Source: Thysanoteuthis rhombus | Taxonomy: Eukaryota > Mollusca > Cephalopoda > Oegopsida > Thysanoteuthidae | NCBI GenBank assembly: GCA_963457665.1 | Contig: OY735209.1 | Location: 8,770,814-8,834,813, forward strand | DNA length: 64,000 bases | Direction: 5' to 3' | Made by a program: the position numbers and the translations under genes | Shown: positions 43,597-55,250 of the stretch, in pieces | Position numbering within the stretch: position 1 is the first letter of the stretch | How the letters are laid out: each line of letters begins with the position of its first letter | The notes under the pieces: generated by a model | The model's input: the letters and a program-made list of their open reading frames with translations, nothing else | Databases searched by the model: none | What the model was told of the DNA's origin: nothing

Positions 43597-43680
43597 GGAG
43601 TTGACCAATCGGAAAGCGTTATTGAGACAAGGGCTCGCCAGTAATTTATTCTCGTTCTGTATAAAAACTTGTCATAACCC
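43597..43680 (+). promoter_or_regulatory. Promoter-like block 2 (CCAAT and TATAAAA)
   Basis: GACCAATCGGAAAGCG at 43604 and TGTATAAAAACTTG at 43661, about 50 bp apart. The block resembles the one at 42410-42560. A GTAAAT donor-like site follows at 43846. No coding exon is recognised downstream, so it may be a dispersed promoter-bearing repeat. Confidence 0.3.
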
Positions 43681-44214
43681 CCCACCCATTCTCTCTCTAA
43701 ATGTTCTTGGGAATCAAGCAACCGCTGACCCAAACGAATTCATACAGCACATTGCAATTCCCAAATTGAGTTGTCTAGGCGCATGCACACACAATCAATT
43801 ACACAGAGATTTCTCAGATCATAGTGAGAAGTGTGGATATATCAGGTAAATGCGCAAAATGTGTCTCTTCATTATCAAGTTCACCGGCTTGTTGAACCTT
43901 CTAACGACTTCTTTGTTTGGGAAGGCCTTGCTTCGTACGGCAACTACGCGTACCGAAGAGAGTGAGAAAAAAAAAAAAGCGGGAACAATTATGAAAAATG
44001 GGCATCTAGCTGTAATTAACTGACTTTGGTCTAGAAAAACAACAAGAGAAAGGTTCAATTATTCATAATTACTGTCTGCTTTGCACAATTAGATTGAATA
44101 AAAGTTTAGGAGGTAACTGTGTCAGAAAAAAGACTTCATTCTGTCAAGAGAAAAAAAAAGTACGATAATTTATCTCTGTTCTTGCGAAGACTGACCACAC
44201 TGTGAAGAGACCTT
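43681..44214. other. Noncoding spacer
   Basis: CTTCGTACG and CGTACCGAAG at 43930-43958 form a small imperfect hairpin. No gene recognised. Confidence 0.4.
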
Positions 44215-44345
44215 TTTACGTGGTGTTTACCTGGTGCGAATTGAACATTCTGCCTCCCAAGGTCGCATATGCCCTTATGCTGGCTACGGCTTCAGCTATC
44301 CCTGCTTGGGCTCCATGTGTCACATTACCATTCTTGGCCCGTTGG
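44215..44345 (+). repeat. Dispersed repeat (GCCCTTATGCTGGCTACGG family)
   Basis: GCCCTTATGCTGGCTACGG, CTTCAGCTATCCCTGCTTGG and CACATTACCATTC are similar to the reverse complement of 48755-48850 (GCCCTTGCCCTGGCTATGG, CTTCAGCCACCCCTACTTGG). The two copies are in opposite orientation. Noncoding. Confidence 0.5.
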
Positions 44346-44859
44346 CAATGTGTCAATTAGACTTATTTCATCCTTCGTTGTACAAGCAAAGAAAGTGGAG
44401 TCCTAGATTTCACCTCTCGCCTTTTAACCCATAGCTGGGGGGGGGGAGATAGCATCATCAGCCTTTTAAGGCCTCTTCCATTTCCTTCCATGACAACCAT
44501 GATTGCACTAATCTTCACTATGTCTTACTGTCAAACCTTTGTATCTCGTCCTTCCTACTTGTGTCTTGTCTATTCCTTCTGCATTCATTGTCCAGGGGGC
44601 GCTAAATATAGTTTTGCTCTATCTGCGGCCATCTCTTCTTGATGAGTGTCCAGCCTATCTTCATTTTCGTTGCCTGATTATTTGCACTCTAGTCTTCTCT
44701 CTGATCCATGTTGATCTTATTCTAGCTCTTAACAGTTATTCCTAGCATTGCTCTTTCCATGGCTCTCTTTGCAAATAGTTCCAACAATATGAAGAAATGA
44801 CAAGAAATGATTAAAATCCTATTTTACTCTCACAATAAGAGTATAGCCCACTTATAGAT
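44346..44859. other. Noncoding spacer
   Basis: Contains a G8 run near 44440. No gene recognised; a 68-codon hydrophobic open frame at 44539-44745 is probably chance. Confidence 0.4.
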
Positions 44860-45360
44860 GTGGAGTAGCATGACAGGAATCTACTTGTGTTCACTTAGCA
44901 CTAATGCCTTGGGAAAGGCATGAATCCATTTATCCCCCCCCCGGCCATGGATAAATAGCAAGACAGTTGGATCCCTATAGCCCTGCAAAGCATTCCACCT
45001 CAGAGAGAGTTGTTCTGACAGGAGAAAAACAACCTTAGGTGATGGGCGAGCAACTCCAACCTATGAAAACTCACATGCTATTGTAATTGATGTCTTCTAT
45101 TAGAATCTATTAGAAAACTTAAATGGCAATGAGCAGGCCATGTTGCAAGAATGGCAGACAACTGATGGACATCACGACTCACAACATGGATCCCCACCCC
45201 AGGATTACATGCAAAACTGGCAGAATACAAGATGGAGAGATGAACTAGACAAATTCAGAAAATACTGACTCCGCAACACCCATGATAGGGAATTATGGTG
45301 GATCCTGGGGAAAGGTCTATGTCCAACGACGGATGATAAAAGACTGATGATGATGATTTG
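44860..45360 (+). mobile_element. Internally deleted LINE (5' module Rep-G joined to the 3' end)
   Basis: The left part (44890-45075) reads AGCACTAATGCCTTGGGAAA, GGCATGAATCCATTTATC, GAGAGTTGTTCTGACAGGAG and GCAACTCCAACCTATG. It matches 60608-60800 and partly 48610-48720. The right part (45100-45360) is the 3' end of the LINE: AAACTTAAATGGCAATGAGC, AGGCCATGTTGCAAGAATGG, ACTAGACAAATTCAGAAAAT, ending ACTGATGATGATGAT. The middle, which would hold endonuclease and RT, is gone. This copy suggests Rep-G is the 5' region of the same LINE. Confidence 0.6.
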
Positions 45361-45439
45361 TCGTATGAATTATCCAGATGTTTTCCACTGAGTGTTGTGA
45401 TGAAAAGTAGAAAATGGAATAAAACTAGTACATAATTAT

Positions 45440-45690
45440 AATAATGAAAAGGAGAACCATAAATTCAACAAAGCTTCCACCATCCTTACATCCATATCAG
45501 TGTTTTCTAATTCCAAAGGGACTCGAAACAAAGTAGCAGTAACATTATTAGCAATAGGAGGAGGAGGAAGAGGCTTGTCCACTGGAAAATCTGTTAATCA
45601 AAAAAAAAAAAAAAAATGAAATAACAGTTGATAAGTTCAATAGCAATAAGTGTACAATTTCATAAATTTTTTGTTTTGGTTATTTTTATT
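45440..45690 (-). repeat. Exon-like repeat Rep-F, copy 3, 3' part
   Basis: On the minus strand a T-rich run ends in TTTGATTAACAG. An open segment follows: DFPVDKPLPPPPIANNVTAT, LFRVPLELENTDMDVRMVEA and LLNLWFS. It lines up with copy 1 (acceptor-like CAG, then ATTTTC, then ...TDMDVRMVE..LNLWFS). The frame is intact across all of this. The 5' part of the copy is displaced to 45955-46050 by the LINE insertion. Confidence 0.65.
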
Positions 45691-45934
45691 TGATTCATCC
45701 TCATCAGTCATTTCACGTCTGACGTTGGACATTGACCTTTCCCAGGATTCGTTGTGTTGCAGAGCCAGTATTTTCTGAATTAGTCTAGTTTGTCTCTCCA
45801 TCTAATTCACAGCCGGTTTCTGTTACACACACAACTGGGGATCCATGCTATGAGTCCTGATGTCTATCGATTGCCATCCTTGCAACATGGCCAGCCCATA
45901 GATATCATAGAATCCATTAAAAAACTCAAATGGC
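45691..45934 (-). mobile_element. LINE 3' end with inverted 5' segment, nested in Rep-F
   Basis: Positions 45691-45899 read on the minus strand as the LINE 3' end (ATGGGCTGGCCATGTTGCAA, then GACATCAGGACTCATAGC, ending in a TGATGAGGATGA tail). The adjoining segment 45900-45934 (ATCATAGAATCCATTAAAAA, then ACTCAAATGG) is the LINE sequence that should come just upstream, but in the plus orientation. Such 5' inversions are the mark of twin priming during target-primed reverse transcription. The insertion separates the two halves of Rep-F copy 3. Confidence 0.7.
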
Positions 45935-45954
45935 TAAGAAATGAATATATGTAA

Positions 45955-46050
45955 CATTTTTAGCTAAATGATTAGATACAAATAGGAAAATTTAGCAATT
46001 TTTGAAGACGTTTGTAGTTTTAATAACAAACAATACTTGGCAACACAGGA
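45955..46050 (-). repeat. Exon-like repeat Rep-F, copy 3, 5' part
   Basis: TTTAGCTAAATGATTAG, TTTAGCAATTTTTGAAGACG, TAATAACAAACAATACTTGG and GCAACAC match 43400-43500 in order. It continues Rep-F after the nested LINE. Confidence 0.6.
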
Positions 46051-48599
46051 AACATGCTTGATACGTCATCTGAACAAAGTTGGTGCAGAGAATTAGCAGA
46101 AGTAGAATGAGTAGGGAATTATTTCACTTAATCCATGAAACTTCAGTGACCAAAATGATCAAAGCTATGTCCATGGAAGACCGTCTCCCTAAGTATGAGA
46201 TGTGAGTGCAAGTCTCATTGAGAACCACTTCTTCATTTCTGATTTCAAGCTGCTTGTTTGAGGGGTCAAAAGGTGTTTCAACCAAGAGTGTAATGAAAAA
46301 AGAAAAAAAGCAACAATAAGACTGGCTGCTTCAGGTTTGGACCCTGCTCTGACAGAAGTTCATTAGTTCTTTTTAAATATTTTAATTTTTGTTAAAAAAA
46401 CATTTTTTTCTTTGCACAGGAGGGGACCTCATAAAACAGTATCTAGACATTTTTCTAGATTAATGGCATGAAAATCTAGATAAAACTAGATATAATTTGA
46501 GGAAATTCAGATAATTACTGAAAACTAACGTCCATAGCTTTCCATTTTCACTCTCTCTTGTTCATTGATGATGTAGGGATAGAATCTCTCCCTCTCTCTT
46601 TTCCCTTCTCTCTCTCTCTCTCTCTCTATCATTTCAAACTATTCACATTCCAGTCTAAACTGGAAGTCTTAATATGTCCTTGTAAGGTGATAAAAATAAA
46701 ATTAAAACTCAAGCAAGAATTAGACAATGAAAAATACAGAGTGGAACTGGTAATAGGATAATATTATAAATTCTGCATCTAAAAATGCCAGAAAAAACAT
46801 TCAGACCAGTATCCTCATCTCATGAACTTCTGTCAGAGTAGAGTTCGACCCTGAAACTGCTAGTCTTATCTTTAATTGGTATCAGTTTGTCCAAGTACGG
46901 GTTCAGGTAAAAGAAATTTTGAGAAATTGTCTCTTTCTCACTGTCTTGCAAGATCAGTTGGCTATTCAATGCAATATTACAAGTATTCCCATGACTTATA
47001 CTGAAAAGAAATTTGTTGGACTTGATAGACACAAGGCTAGATTTTTTGAGCACTTTCCCAAAGGTTTACATGATCAGCACAACAAACACTGCACTGGCAA
47101 TCCTTGGAATAATGCTTCCTTGGAATTCTCAAACAACCATTTTCAATTTGGTATCAAAAAGCTTAAAGTGGCTATATTTGGGGTATTTCATTCCCAGGTA
47201 ACAAATGCCCCCCACCCCCATATTTGGAGTATGAATATACAATGTATTGATAAGATATAAATATTCACAAATAACACTCTTGATCTGAAGATTTAAATGT
47301 TTAATAACACTATTCTTGATCTAAAAGATACCATTCTTTGTATTCATAGAGAAATATTTCATTTATATTAATATATGTATAACATATATATATATACAAT
47401 GTAATGATCAGTTATCAACAAAATACCTTTGTTCACGGTACTATTTTTCAAATCACATTGTTGTTATTCATGTACAGTGTTCTAATCATCTCCATTTTCT
47501 AAAATCTAGCCACTTTTAGCTACTCAAAATGGTAATTTATTCACTAATGTTTTTCACAGGTCACTGTCTTATGTTGAACGTATCGATTTTCAGTGTCAAA
47601 AGTCTTTTCATTGAATTCATTATCAAAGCTTAAATTTCATCGCTGAAGATTAAATATCACTGCCCTTCTAATTCACAATTGTGTAGATGAGAACCGTAAA
47701 GTTTTGTTACTGATTTTTATAACTAAAATATCAAGGGTGGTAAAAAATAAAGCTGACTTGAGCAGCTGCTGCTAGTTAAGTATTAAGGAATATATATATA
47801 AGACACAATTTTATTGATCAGTCTTGGGTTTAGTTTTAGGGCTGATGTTGTAAATTAGAGCTAAGAACAATACATTTCTTTTTCATAATTGTAAGGTTTA
47901 GAGAATAATGCCCAAGCAACTAATGTTGGAAATTGAACGACCCCAAAACTAACTCTGAAATTGAATTATCGAATCACTGTAGCCCCGCCAGTGGCCCACC
48001 CAACCAACATATCAAGTGGGCTACAGATTCTTCTCTTTTCTGCTCCTCTGTGTCTGTGTGTGTCTTCAGGTGATCAGGGTCACATGTTTTTATTTGGCGG
48101 TGGGGTACAACCATGAAAACTCGCACAAATACACCACTCGTCACTATCTGAAAATGTTTTAGTTTTCCATTTTTCAAAATGGTGATATTTGGGGTCTTGA
48201 AGGTCATTTTGGAACTGGTATTTTTTTTTTAGAAAATTTTAGACGGAAATTTCTTTTTAGGTAATTAGTTCTAGTACATGCATGGGCTACGAAAGTTCAT
48301 TTATGCAATGTACAGATATATCCATTAGATTCAATTGAATTCAACATCAGTTTTAACTGTTCAAGTTTTCTGCTTTCATTAATTCCTTGATATGTTAGTA
48401 GCAGCAGCTGCATATATCAGTATTATTTGTTACCTCCCTTTGATAATTTAGTTAGTAAACTAGTAACATAACTCTCACTGCAACAAACTTCAACAATTAC
48501 TGAAACAATAATTTTGCTGGTACTTTACATAGATAGTAATATGTTTATTTTAGAAAGAGTTTAACAGTACGGAAAATGGTCTTGGTAAGTCAAGTGCAA
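46051..48599. other. Noncoding spacer
   Basis: About 2.5 kb with a CT run (46585-46627) and a TA run near 47383-47394. AAATCTAGCCACTTTTAGCT near 47502 echoes Rep-F. A 113-codon frame at 46919-47260 has no recognisable motif. No gene called. Confidence 0.4.
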
Positions 48600-48860
48600 A
48601 CTACAGTCTCAGACAATTCGTGCTTGATTCACTCTAATGCCCTTGGGAGAAGTACGGATCTATTTCTTACCCCCTTGCTATGGGTAAGATATTGAAGGGT
48701 GTTTGTCACTCTTAAGTCAATTTCAAATGTTGCAAACGGGCTGAGTAAATAGTAGTATGATGTGGTGGTGAGCCAAGTAGGGGTGGCTGAAGCCATAGCC
48801 AGGGCAAGGGCACAACTTACTTTTGAATTCTCTGAGAGAGGAAGCCACCAAGGAATCGGA
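48600..48860 (+). repeat. LINE 5' module Rep-G, diverged copy plus inverse GCCCTT repeat
   Basis: TTCACTCTAATGCCCTTGGG, ATCTATTTCTTACCCCCTTG and TATGGGTAAGATA match the start of Rep-G. The remainder (48755-48850) is the inverse of the repeat at 44215-44345. Confidence 0.5.
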
Positions 48861-49539
48861 GAACACTAATCTATCTATATAATGAACAGAGTGAATCTTC
48901 CACTGAAAGGTAACAATTTTACTGATAAAAATATCTCAATTCACCATTGGAAATAATGGACTATCCCATTTGAAAAAGTTGTCTCTTTTTATTAAAACCT
49001 TAGATGAAATTAGTATGCAAACAATTGTTTACACTATCAAAAGCTTCTAAGTAGTGAACTATGAAGTCTTAAAGTAAGATCGAAATCAACGGAAATACGT
49101 GTAGATATTTTTACTAAATGCAATCCAGTGTACTTGTATGCATAATGGTTGTAAGACACTGCAATTCCAGGAGTATTGCTACAAAATCATAGAAACCTTT
49201 AAACAAAAATATCAGTATGTGAGGCAGTTGTTTTTCAACATACCCACCATCTAGCTTGGTGGAGGGGAACATGCGGCCTTCACGACCATCATTTGTGGCC
49301 TCCTATGGCCTTGATATTCCAATGCTTTCTCGTAAAAAGCAATCTAAAAAAAAAAAGCCATTAAAAGGTTAGTGAGGTTTTTCATCTCTTTCAAGTAGTA
49401 TCTGCTGATTAAATTAGGACCTAGGTCATCAATCAAATGTTCATAGCATTTTTTGCAGAAAACATACTGAGAAATTTTTTGAATGCAAGCTCATCAGAAA
49501 ATAATTTTCAGTGTGGCTTTCAAACATGAAAAGGTTCTC
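48861..49539. other. Noncoding spacer
   Basis: GGAGGGGAACATGCGGCC near 49261 resembles the possible hAT-like start at 21236. No gene recognised. Confidence 0.4.
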
Positions 49540-50130
49540 CAACCTCAAGCTAGGTCTATGCTCTTCTGAAGTCGATGTTTCCATCTCTCTGAGTATTCCC
49601 TGGATAATTCTGTGCTCTTCAATTTATACAATATCAAAACATCAGTTTTGGCATCACTAATGAACTTAAATTGAGTTCTTTTTAAAAGTCCTTTGAGTTT
49701 GGGGGTGCAAGGCTAGGGCTGTAGGGTGACTGGTGAAAGGTTTCCCAAATGAATTCTCATAGGACAGCCCTTACTTACCTTGCAGAATAATCAGGTGCAC
49801 TGTCATGATTGAAAAGTAATTCCTTGGCTCAACTTACCTGGCCGTTTTCTCACCAATGCAGTTCACAATTTTCTTGAAATCCCTTCCTAATAAGCCTCGG
49901 TGATAATCCTTGAGTCCTTTGGGAAAATCTATCAAATTACCCGTTCGGAATAAAATTTCTAAAATGTCACCATCACCTTTTGAGCAGACTTCATCTCAGA
50001 GGTCTTTTTGACCTTCCTTGAAACGCTTGATCCATCTAAAAACTGTTGTAATGTGAGCGACAGCTTCCCTGTAAACCTGTTGCTAAAATCAATGAGTTGA
50101 GATTTCCACACAAGCTTTATCAAAAATTAA
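49540..50130 (-). pseudogene. Mariner/GVQW-type transposase pseudogene
   Basis: Minus strand, frame broken by stops and shifts. N-terminal part: VYREAVAHITTVFRWIKRFK then EGQKDL, a stop, and DEV. This is the helix-turn-helix region of mariner-type transposases (..VYRWFKRFKEGR..V.D..R). Then come LIDFPKGLKDYHRGLL, CIGEKTAR, and in other frames a HP-rich stretch, LKSTELSREYSERWKHRLQK and SIDLA, the usual C-terminal W..R..K.I pattern. Catalytic aspartates cannot be read reliably. Inactive. Which mariner subfamily is uncertain. Confidence 0.55.
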
Positions 50131-53100
50131 AGTTATCAGCCCTGACATCAAAATCAATTTTTTTTTTCAAGACACAAAAAGTATCGTCTTTTCGTATACA
50201 CCTAAATAATGCAGAGAATAATGGCATTGAGGAGAGAACTTGTCTAAAGCCATCCACTTTTCCCAGAGACAGGTTTAAATCAGTTTTGTCTGGAGTAAAA
50301 TTTCTCCGTGTATGTGTAGGAGCACAAGATGCAATACTTTTTAACTGACCCTGGTATACAAGATGGATGAAAAGAAACTCTGAATAGGAAATTTATTTGG
50401 ATTTCCCCGTTTAATTCCAGTGAAAAAAATTCTGGATATAAAAAAAATTACAAATAATTTCTTATGGCTTGTTAATTCTCACCTACCCTGTATATAAAAT
50501 TTTCTGGTACAAATTCAAATATAACTGAGTTTTTTTTCACAGATAATAACAGATATAAAAATATTCAAGCTGATCCTAAATAAACTTTTTTTCTAGCATT
50601 TGACTTAATCCAACCTAATGTCAGGCTGAACGAACGTTGTATACAAACAAACCAACTCTTAATTATTATTTTATTTTGAATTCTTTGACTAATTCTTACC
50701 TTCATAGTAATTCTATTAGTTGATTTTTTATCACAAGGTAAAAAGTAGTCATCAGAAAAAAAAAAAAATTTGAAGTTAAAAAAGTCATGAAAAAAAAAAT
50801 TGAAAAGATAAATTTAAAAATTCATGATTTAAAAAAAAAAATCATAATTTAAAAATAAAAAAATAGTAAAAAAAAAATGATTTTAAATAATTCTGATCGG
50901 ACCCCCCCCCCAAAAAAAAACAACTGTATTTGAAACCATCTGAATTCTTCTTCTCCACAATGTCTCAACTGATTAACAACTTTCGGTTTGCTCTGCAAGC
51001 AAAAGAGACCAATAGGTAAGACTCTCTTTCCTTACATTTGAAGAGGGCAGTAGAATGAATCGTTGTGCCTACATCTAAGATGGGAATAAGAATTCAGATT
51101 GTCTGAACAGAAATTGGTTTGTTAATGACTTTTCTCAAAGTCATAGACATTAGAAAAACAATTCGGATGGAAAAAAAGTAAAACAAATACGGAATTGAAA
51201 ATTAATATCAGTTTATTAGATATACAAGACGTTTTTTTTTCCAAATGACAATTGGGATTTTTTTCAATTCTCTACTTCCCAAATTGTCCAAGATAAAAAA
51301 AAAAAAATTTTTTTTTTCCTTTTAAAGATTTTGTTATCACAGAAGAGGCTAAGAAAGCCTTCAACAGTGGATACAAAAAAAGAAACGGAAAAAAAACCCC
51401 AAAACCCAGGCACCTAATGCATTCACACCCACTATCAATAGGATCAGTTCTGTTTTCTAGAATTACTGACCGATTTAAATACAGGCAAAAAAAATTTATA
51501 AATGGTAGGCAGGTCAGAGGAGAGTAAAATCATTATAATCCGTAAGAAAAAGAAAAGAAATATAAAAAGGAATGTATTATTCATACAATATGGTTATGTA
51601 TATATGAGAGTGTGTGTGTGAGTGGGTTGAATGCTGTGTGCATGCTGGAAATTCCTTACAATACGTGTAAACAAACTCAGTCTATGACTCTTACCCAGTC
51701 GAGTTCCAAATAAGAGAGATAAAATTATTTAAAAAGGAAAAAAAAAAAAAACAACAAATAAATGAAAAAGAAAAATTTACGTAAATTAACCCTTTCCAGA
51801 GGGAGCAGCCAGGTCTGGCTGGACAAACACTTTGTCTGTTTACAAACTGAGTCTGACTGTGTACTTCAAAATAAGCGCTTTGATAAAAAATACCATCACC
51901 ATATACCATGAGGATAATCCTGCTGGAATATATATATATATATAAATGGTATCAGTGGCAGACCAAGCCTCTCTGGGGAGGACGGCTTGCCCTGAGTAAC
52001 AACCAAGATGATAGCCTAAACTTTTCCTTTCTTGGTAAATATTTTTTCCTACGTAACATGTCGGTCTGTCTACACTATATCTTGGATGAGAAAGAGTGGG
52101 TTGAATTTCAGAACGAATCCAAGAATTTTTTTTCATTGGAGATATATTTTCTTGATTTTTTTTTCTTCATACATTTATTACTGTCCACACAATATCTACG
52201 AAAGTTCTCAATGAATTTCTATCAAATTCTGCTAGGGAATGGAGATATGGGGAAGATCCTTACAGAATTACTTTGTCTACATTGAAAAAAAAAAAAAAAT
52301 TCTATCCTGCGAAGAGCTATAGAAGCGGGGATTAGGGGGTGAGGGGCTGACACTAACCACTGTATAGTATTGAGAGGCCAACCTGCATAGATAGCTCACA
52401 CTGAATTTAAAATTGAGTTACCTTAAAACTGGTGAAATTTAGAAATACATTCAGTCTGGAAAGGGTTAAATTAATTTTTTTTTTATTACAGGGAAGGAAA
52501 GTGAGGAAAAAATACAAAGCAAACTTCTTTGAATGATTAAGCGATGTAAATTTGGGATTGGAATTACAGTTAGCCCTTGCCCTTCATTTGGCAGTAGGGG
52601 TGAGTGAATGCACTAAATCCACAAATATTTTTGCTGACCCCCCCCCCAACCTTTTGATAAACAAACATTTTACTATTCCCGAATTGTGAATGTAAGAATA
52701 AATGAATACGGCAGGGTATACAGTTAAAAAGAAAAATAGTCAATTAATGAAAGCCATAAATTTCATAAAATGACAGTACAGTGAATTGGAAAAGAAATTA
52801 TAGGTCTGAAATACCATTCAACCAATCAGTTCGCTAGTGTAAACTAGTATGAGATTTCAACAACTTTCATTTCTGGGTTCATATTGTCTACAAGAGTAAA
52901 TTTTCTACAACTTCTCTTCTTATTAATAACACAAAGATTATTTGGATAAAATCAATAAATTACAAGTTCCAGACGTTTTGTTTTTTTACGATTTGGTTAT
53001 ACTATACAGTGTATTTTCTATGATGTGGTTTCTAGTGGTACACCACAAAACTTCTAGAAATATTCTCATTCAATTAGTAAAGTCTGAACTGCAAATTACG

Positions 53101-53220
53101 AATGGAAAAGAATAACTGAACTACAGAAATTCTTATTAAGTAAAAATTATTTCATCCTAATAAAATGGCACAAGTGTACAACTTACAGATATGTTTCTGA
53201 AAAATCTTAGCTTTACTTGT
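50131..53220. other. Noncoding A/T-homopolymer-rich spacer
   Basis: About 3.1 kb dominated by A and T runs (for example 50755-50880, 51297-51320 and 51739-51752), a C9 run at 50901 and short TA runs at 51930-51944. AACCCTTTCCAGA near 51789 and TCTGGAAAGGGTTAA near 52457 form a 13-bp inverted pair about 670 bp apart, which could bound an old element. Small open frames at 51691-52285 are unsupported. Confidence 0.45.
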
Positions 53221-53221
53221 T

Positions 53222-53320
53222 TATATATATATATTTATATATAATCATGTATATAAATAATATATATTACATTATATATTACAGAACATTAATATAACAT
53301 ATATAAAAATATAATTATAT
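53222..53320. repeat. TA-rich imperfect microsatellite
   Basis: Degenerate TATATA/ATTATATATAA units with several self-complementary stretches. Confidence 0.8.
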
Positions 53321-53375
53321 AAGGAGCTCTATCCACCCCTATTGTTAACATTCCATTCTGGACTTTAATTTTCAA

Positions 53376-53560
53376 AACAATCAAATTTTTTTTTTTTTTA
53401 AATATTTTTTTAAAACAATCGAGCTTTTAAAAAAAAATAATCATCTTTAAAACAATCGGACTTTTTGAAAAAAAAAATTAATTTTTACCTTGAAAAATGT
53501 TCTTTTTTTAAAACAATCAGGCTTTAAAATTTTTTTTTTTTTTAAACCAATTAACTTTTA
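53376..53560 (+). repeat. Tandem repeat with AAAACAATC(G)GGCTTTT core
   Basis: AAAACAATCAAATTTT, AAAACAATCGAGCTTTT, AAAACAATCGGACTTTTT and AAAACAATCAGGCTTT recur at roughly 35-70 bp, separated by A or T runs that vary in length. No gene. Confidence 0.7.
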
Positions 53561-55184
53561 GTGTAGAAATCAGAAAATAATTTTAGTATTCTGCATAATT
53601 ATAAGGAATTCATTGTTCAACAAAAAGCCTCATTTTACTTCTTTCTCTCATTTAATCAAACTGTCCAGTATACATACAAAATGCAAAAAACAAACACACA
53701 TACACACACAATTTCTTTTATATATAAATGTTGATACTCAAAGGTGTGTACAGTGCCCCCCCCCTCTCCAACTCAAGGGCATGTATGCAAATATATGCAT
53801 AAAGACGTTTATGCTTTTAGCATGTAAAAAGCAAGTGGATGTAAGAGAAATTTATACAGAAAAAGTAGTTGAATTATAGAATTTTTTTTTTTTTTTTTTT
53901 TTTTTGTAATCCTAATCCAGTGATTTATGGATCTCTTGATTCCTGGATCTGAGGCAAATGCCAATTCAAGAAAAGCGTTGTGCGACACACCATACGATCA
54001 TACAAAACAATTTGTTGATGAATGGGTGGAAATTCTACGGTGGAAAATATGCTATGCCTGGTATCACTTGGCAGAATTACCTTAATTATTCACATTGAAG
54101 TAGATTGACTGATACTTATTTAAAGACTTATATAAATAGGCAGGAATTTATCATTAGTCATGATTAAATTTCAGACTACTATTTTCATCTTAATTTTTTG
54201 ATGATTTTTTAATTTTTTTTTCATACCACAACTCAACTCAAGCCATCATTCTACAACAGTAAGTGAACAGTGTGGATCGGGAATTAAGAATAAGCTCCTG
54301 ACGATACTTGAACTCATATCCCTTTTGCTACAAGGGGAGCCTGATTAAACCCACCGGCTGGCTTGCAGAAGATCAGACCCAACTTTTAAACCCACTCAAT
54401 CCAATTTCATTTTCTGACTACTATTTAGTTTTGATTCAATCTAATTTTCCGACTACTATTTCCTTTGTTCAATTTTTTTTAGTTTTTTTTTTTTGAATAT
54501 CAATAATTATATCAGAAACTTCAAGAGACTTGACACTGACTCAATTTCGCAACAAAATTCCACGCAACTTTGGAAAATTCATGGCTGCAGAGATTCATGT
54601 TTCTGAAACCAAGTTCAAAATAATCAATCCAATGAGGTTTGTTTTCAGATCTAATCGCATGAGTGAAAATTCAAAGTGAAACTCTAAAGACTTGAATAGT
54701 AGTCATCAAGATCAAACCTTCATTAAGGCTCAAATTTGCTCCATAATAATTATACTAATAATACAAATCAGCAAAAAAAAAGCTAATCAATCATGCAAGA
54801 GCCAGATTGGTAAAATCTGAATTGTTGCCTTCTGACCTCATTTCAATTGAGGTCAAAAGGCAATGATTAACCTTATCGCCATTTGACCTTATTTGAAAAT
54901 TACTCAAGATGGGGGATCAAGTTCTCTTTTGTAGCATCTAAAATTGCTCACCAGTGCATCCTTGCTCCCCAACAGCAAATCTGTTCTAATGAGCACTCAC
55001 TTACTGCCCAAGCTGTTTCAGGAGAGTCACTTATCTACATTCATAATATGGCAGACTTATAAAGATTCATTTTTGCCTGCCCCCAAAGGACAAGAAGAAG
55101 GGAGGACATATATTAGTATGCCAATACAAAACTTTTGTTCATTGACCACCAAAATATTCTTGTCAATTCATATCATTTTTACGG

Positions 55185-55190
<6 letters not shown>
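53561..55190. other. Noncoding spacer
   Basis: A T25 run starts at 53881. Small open frames have no recognisable similarity. No gene called. Confidence 0.4.

Positions 55191-55250
<60 letters not shown>
55191..55250 (+). repeat. (TA)n(CA)n compound microsatellite
   Basis: About 14 TA units (55192-55220) followed by a CA run (55223-55249). Confidence 0.95.

Noticed and set aside
46919-47260. 113-codon plus-strand frame
   Set aside because: No recognisable domain and it overlaps another open frame. Insufficient support for a gene.
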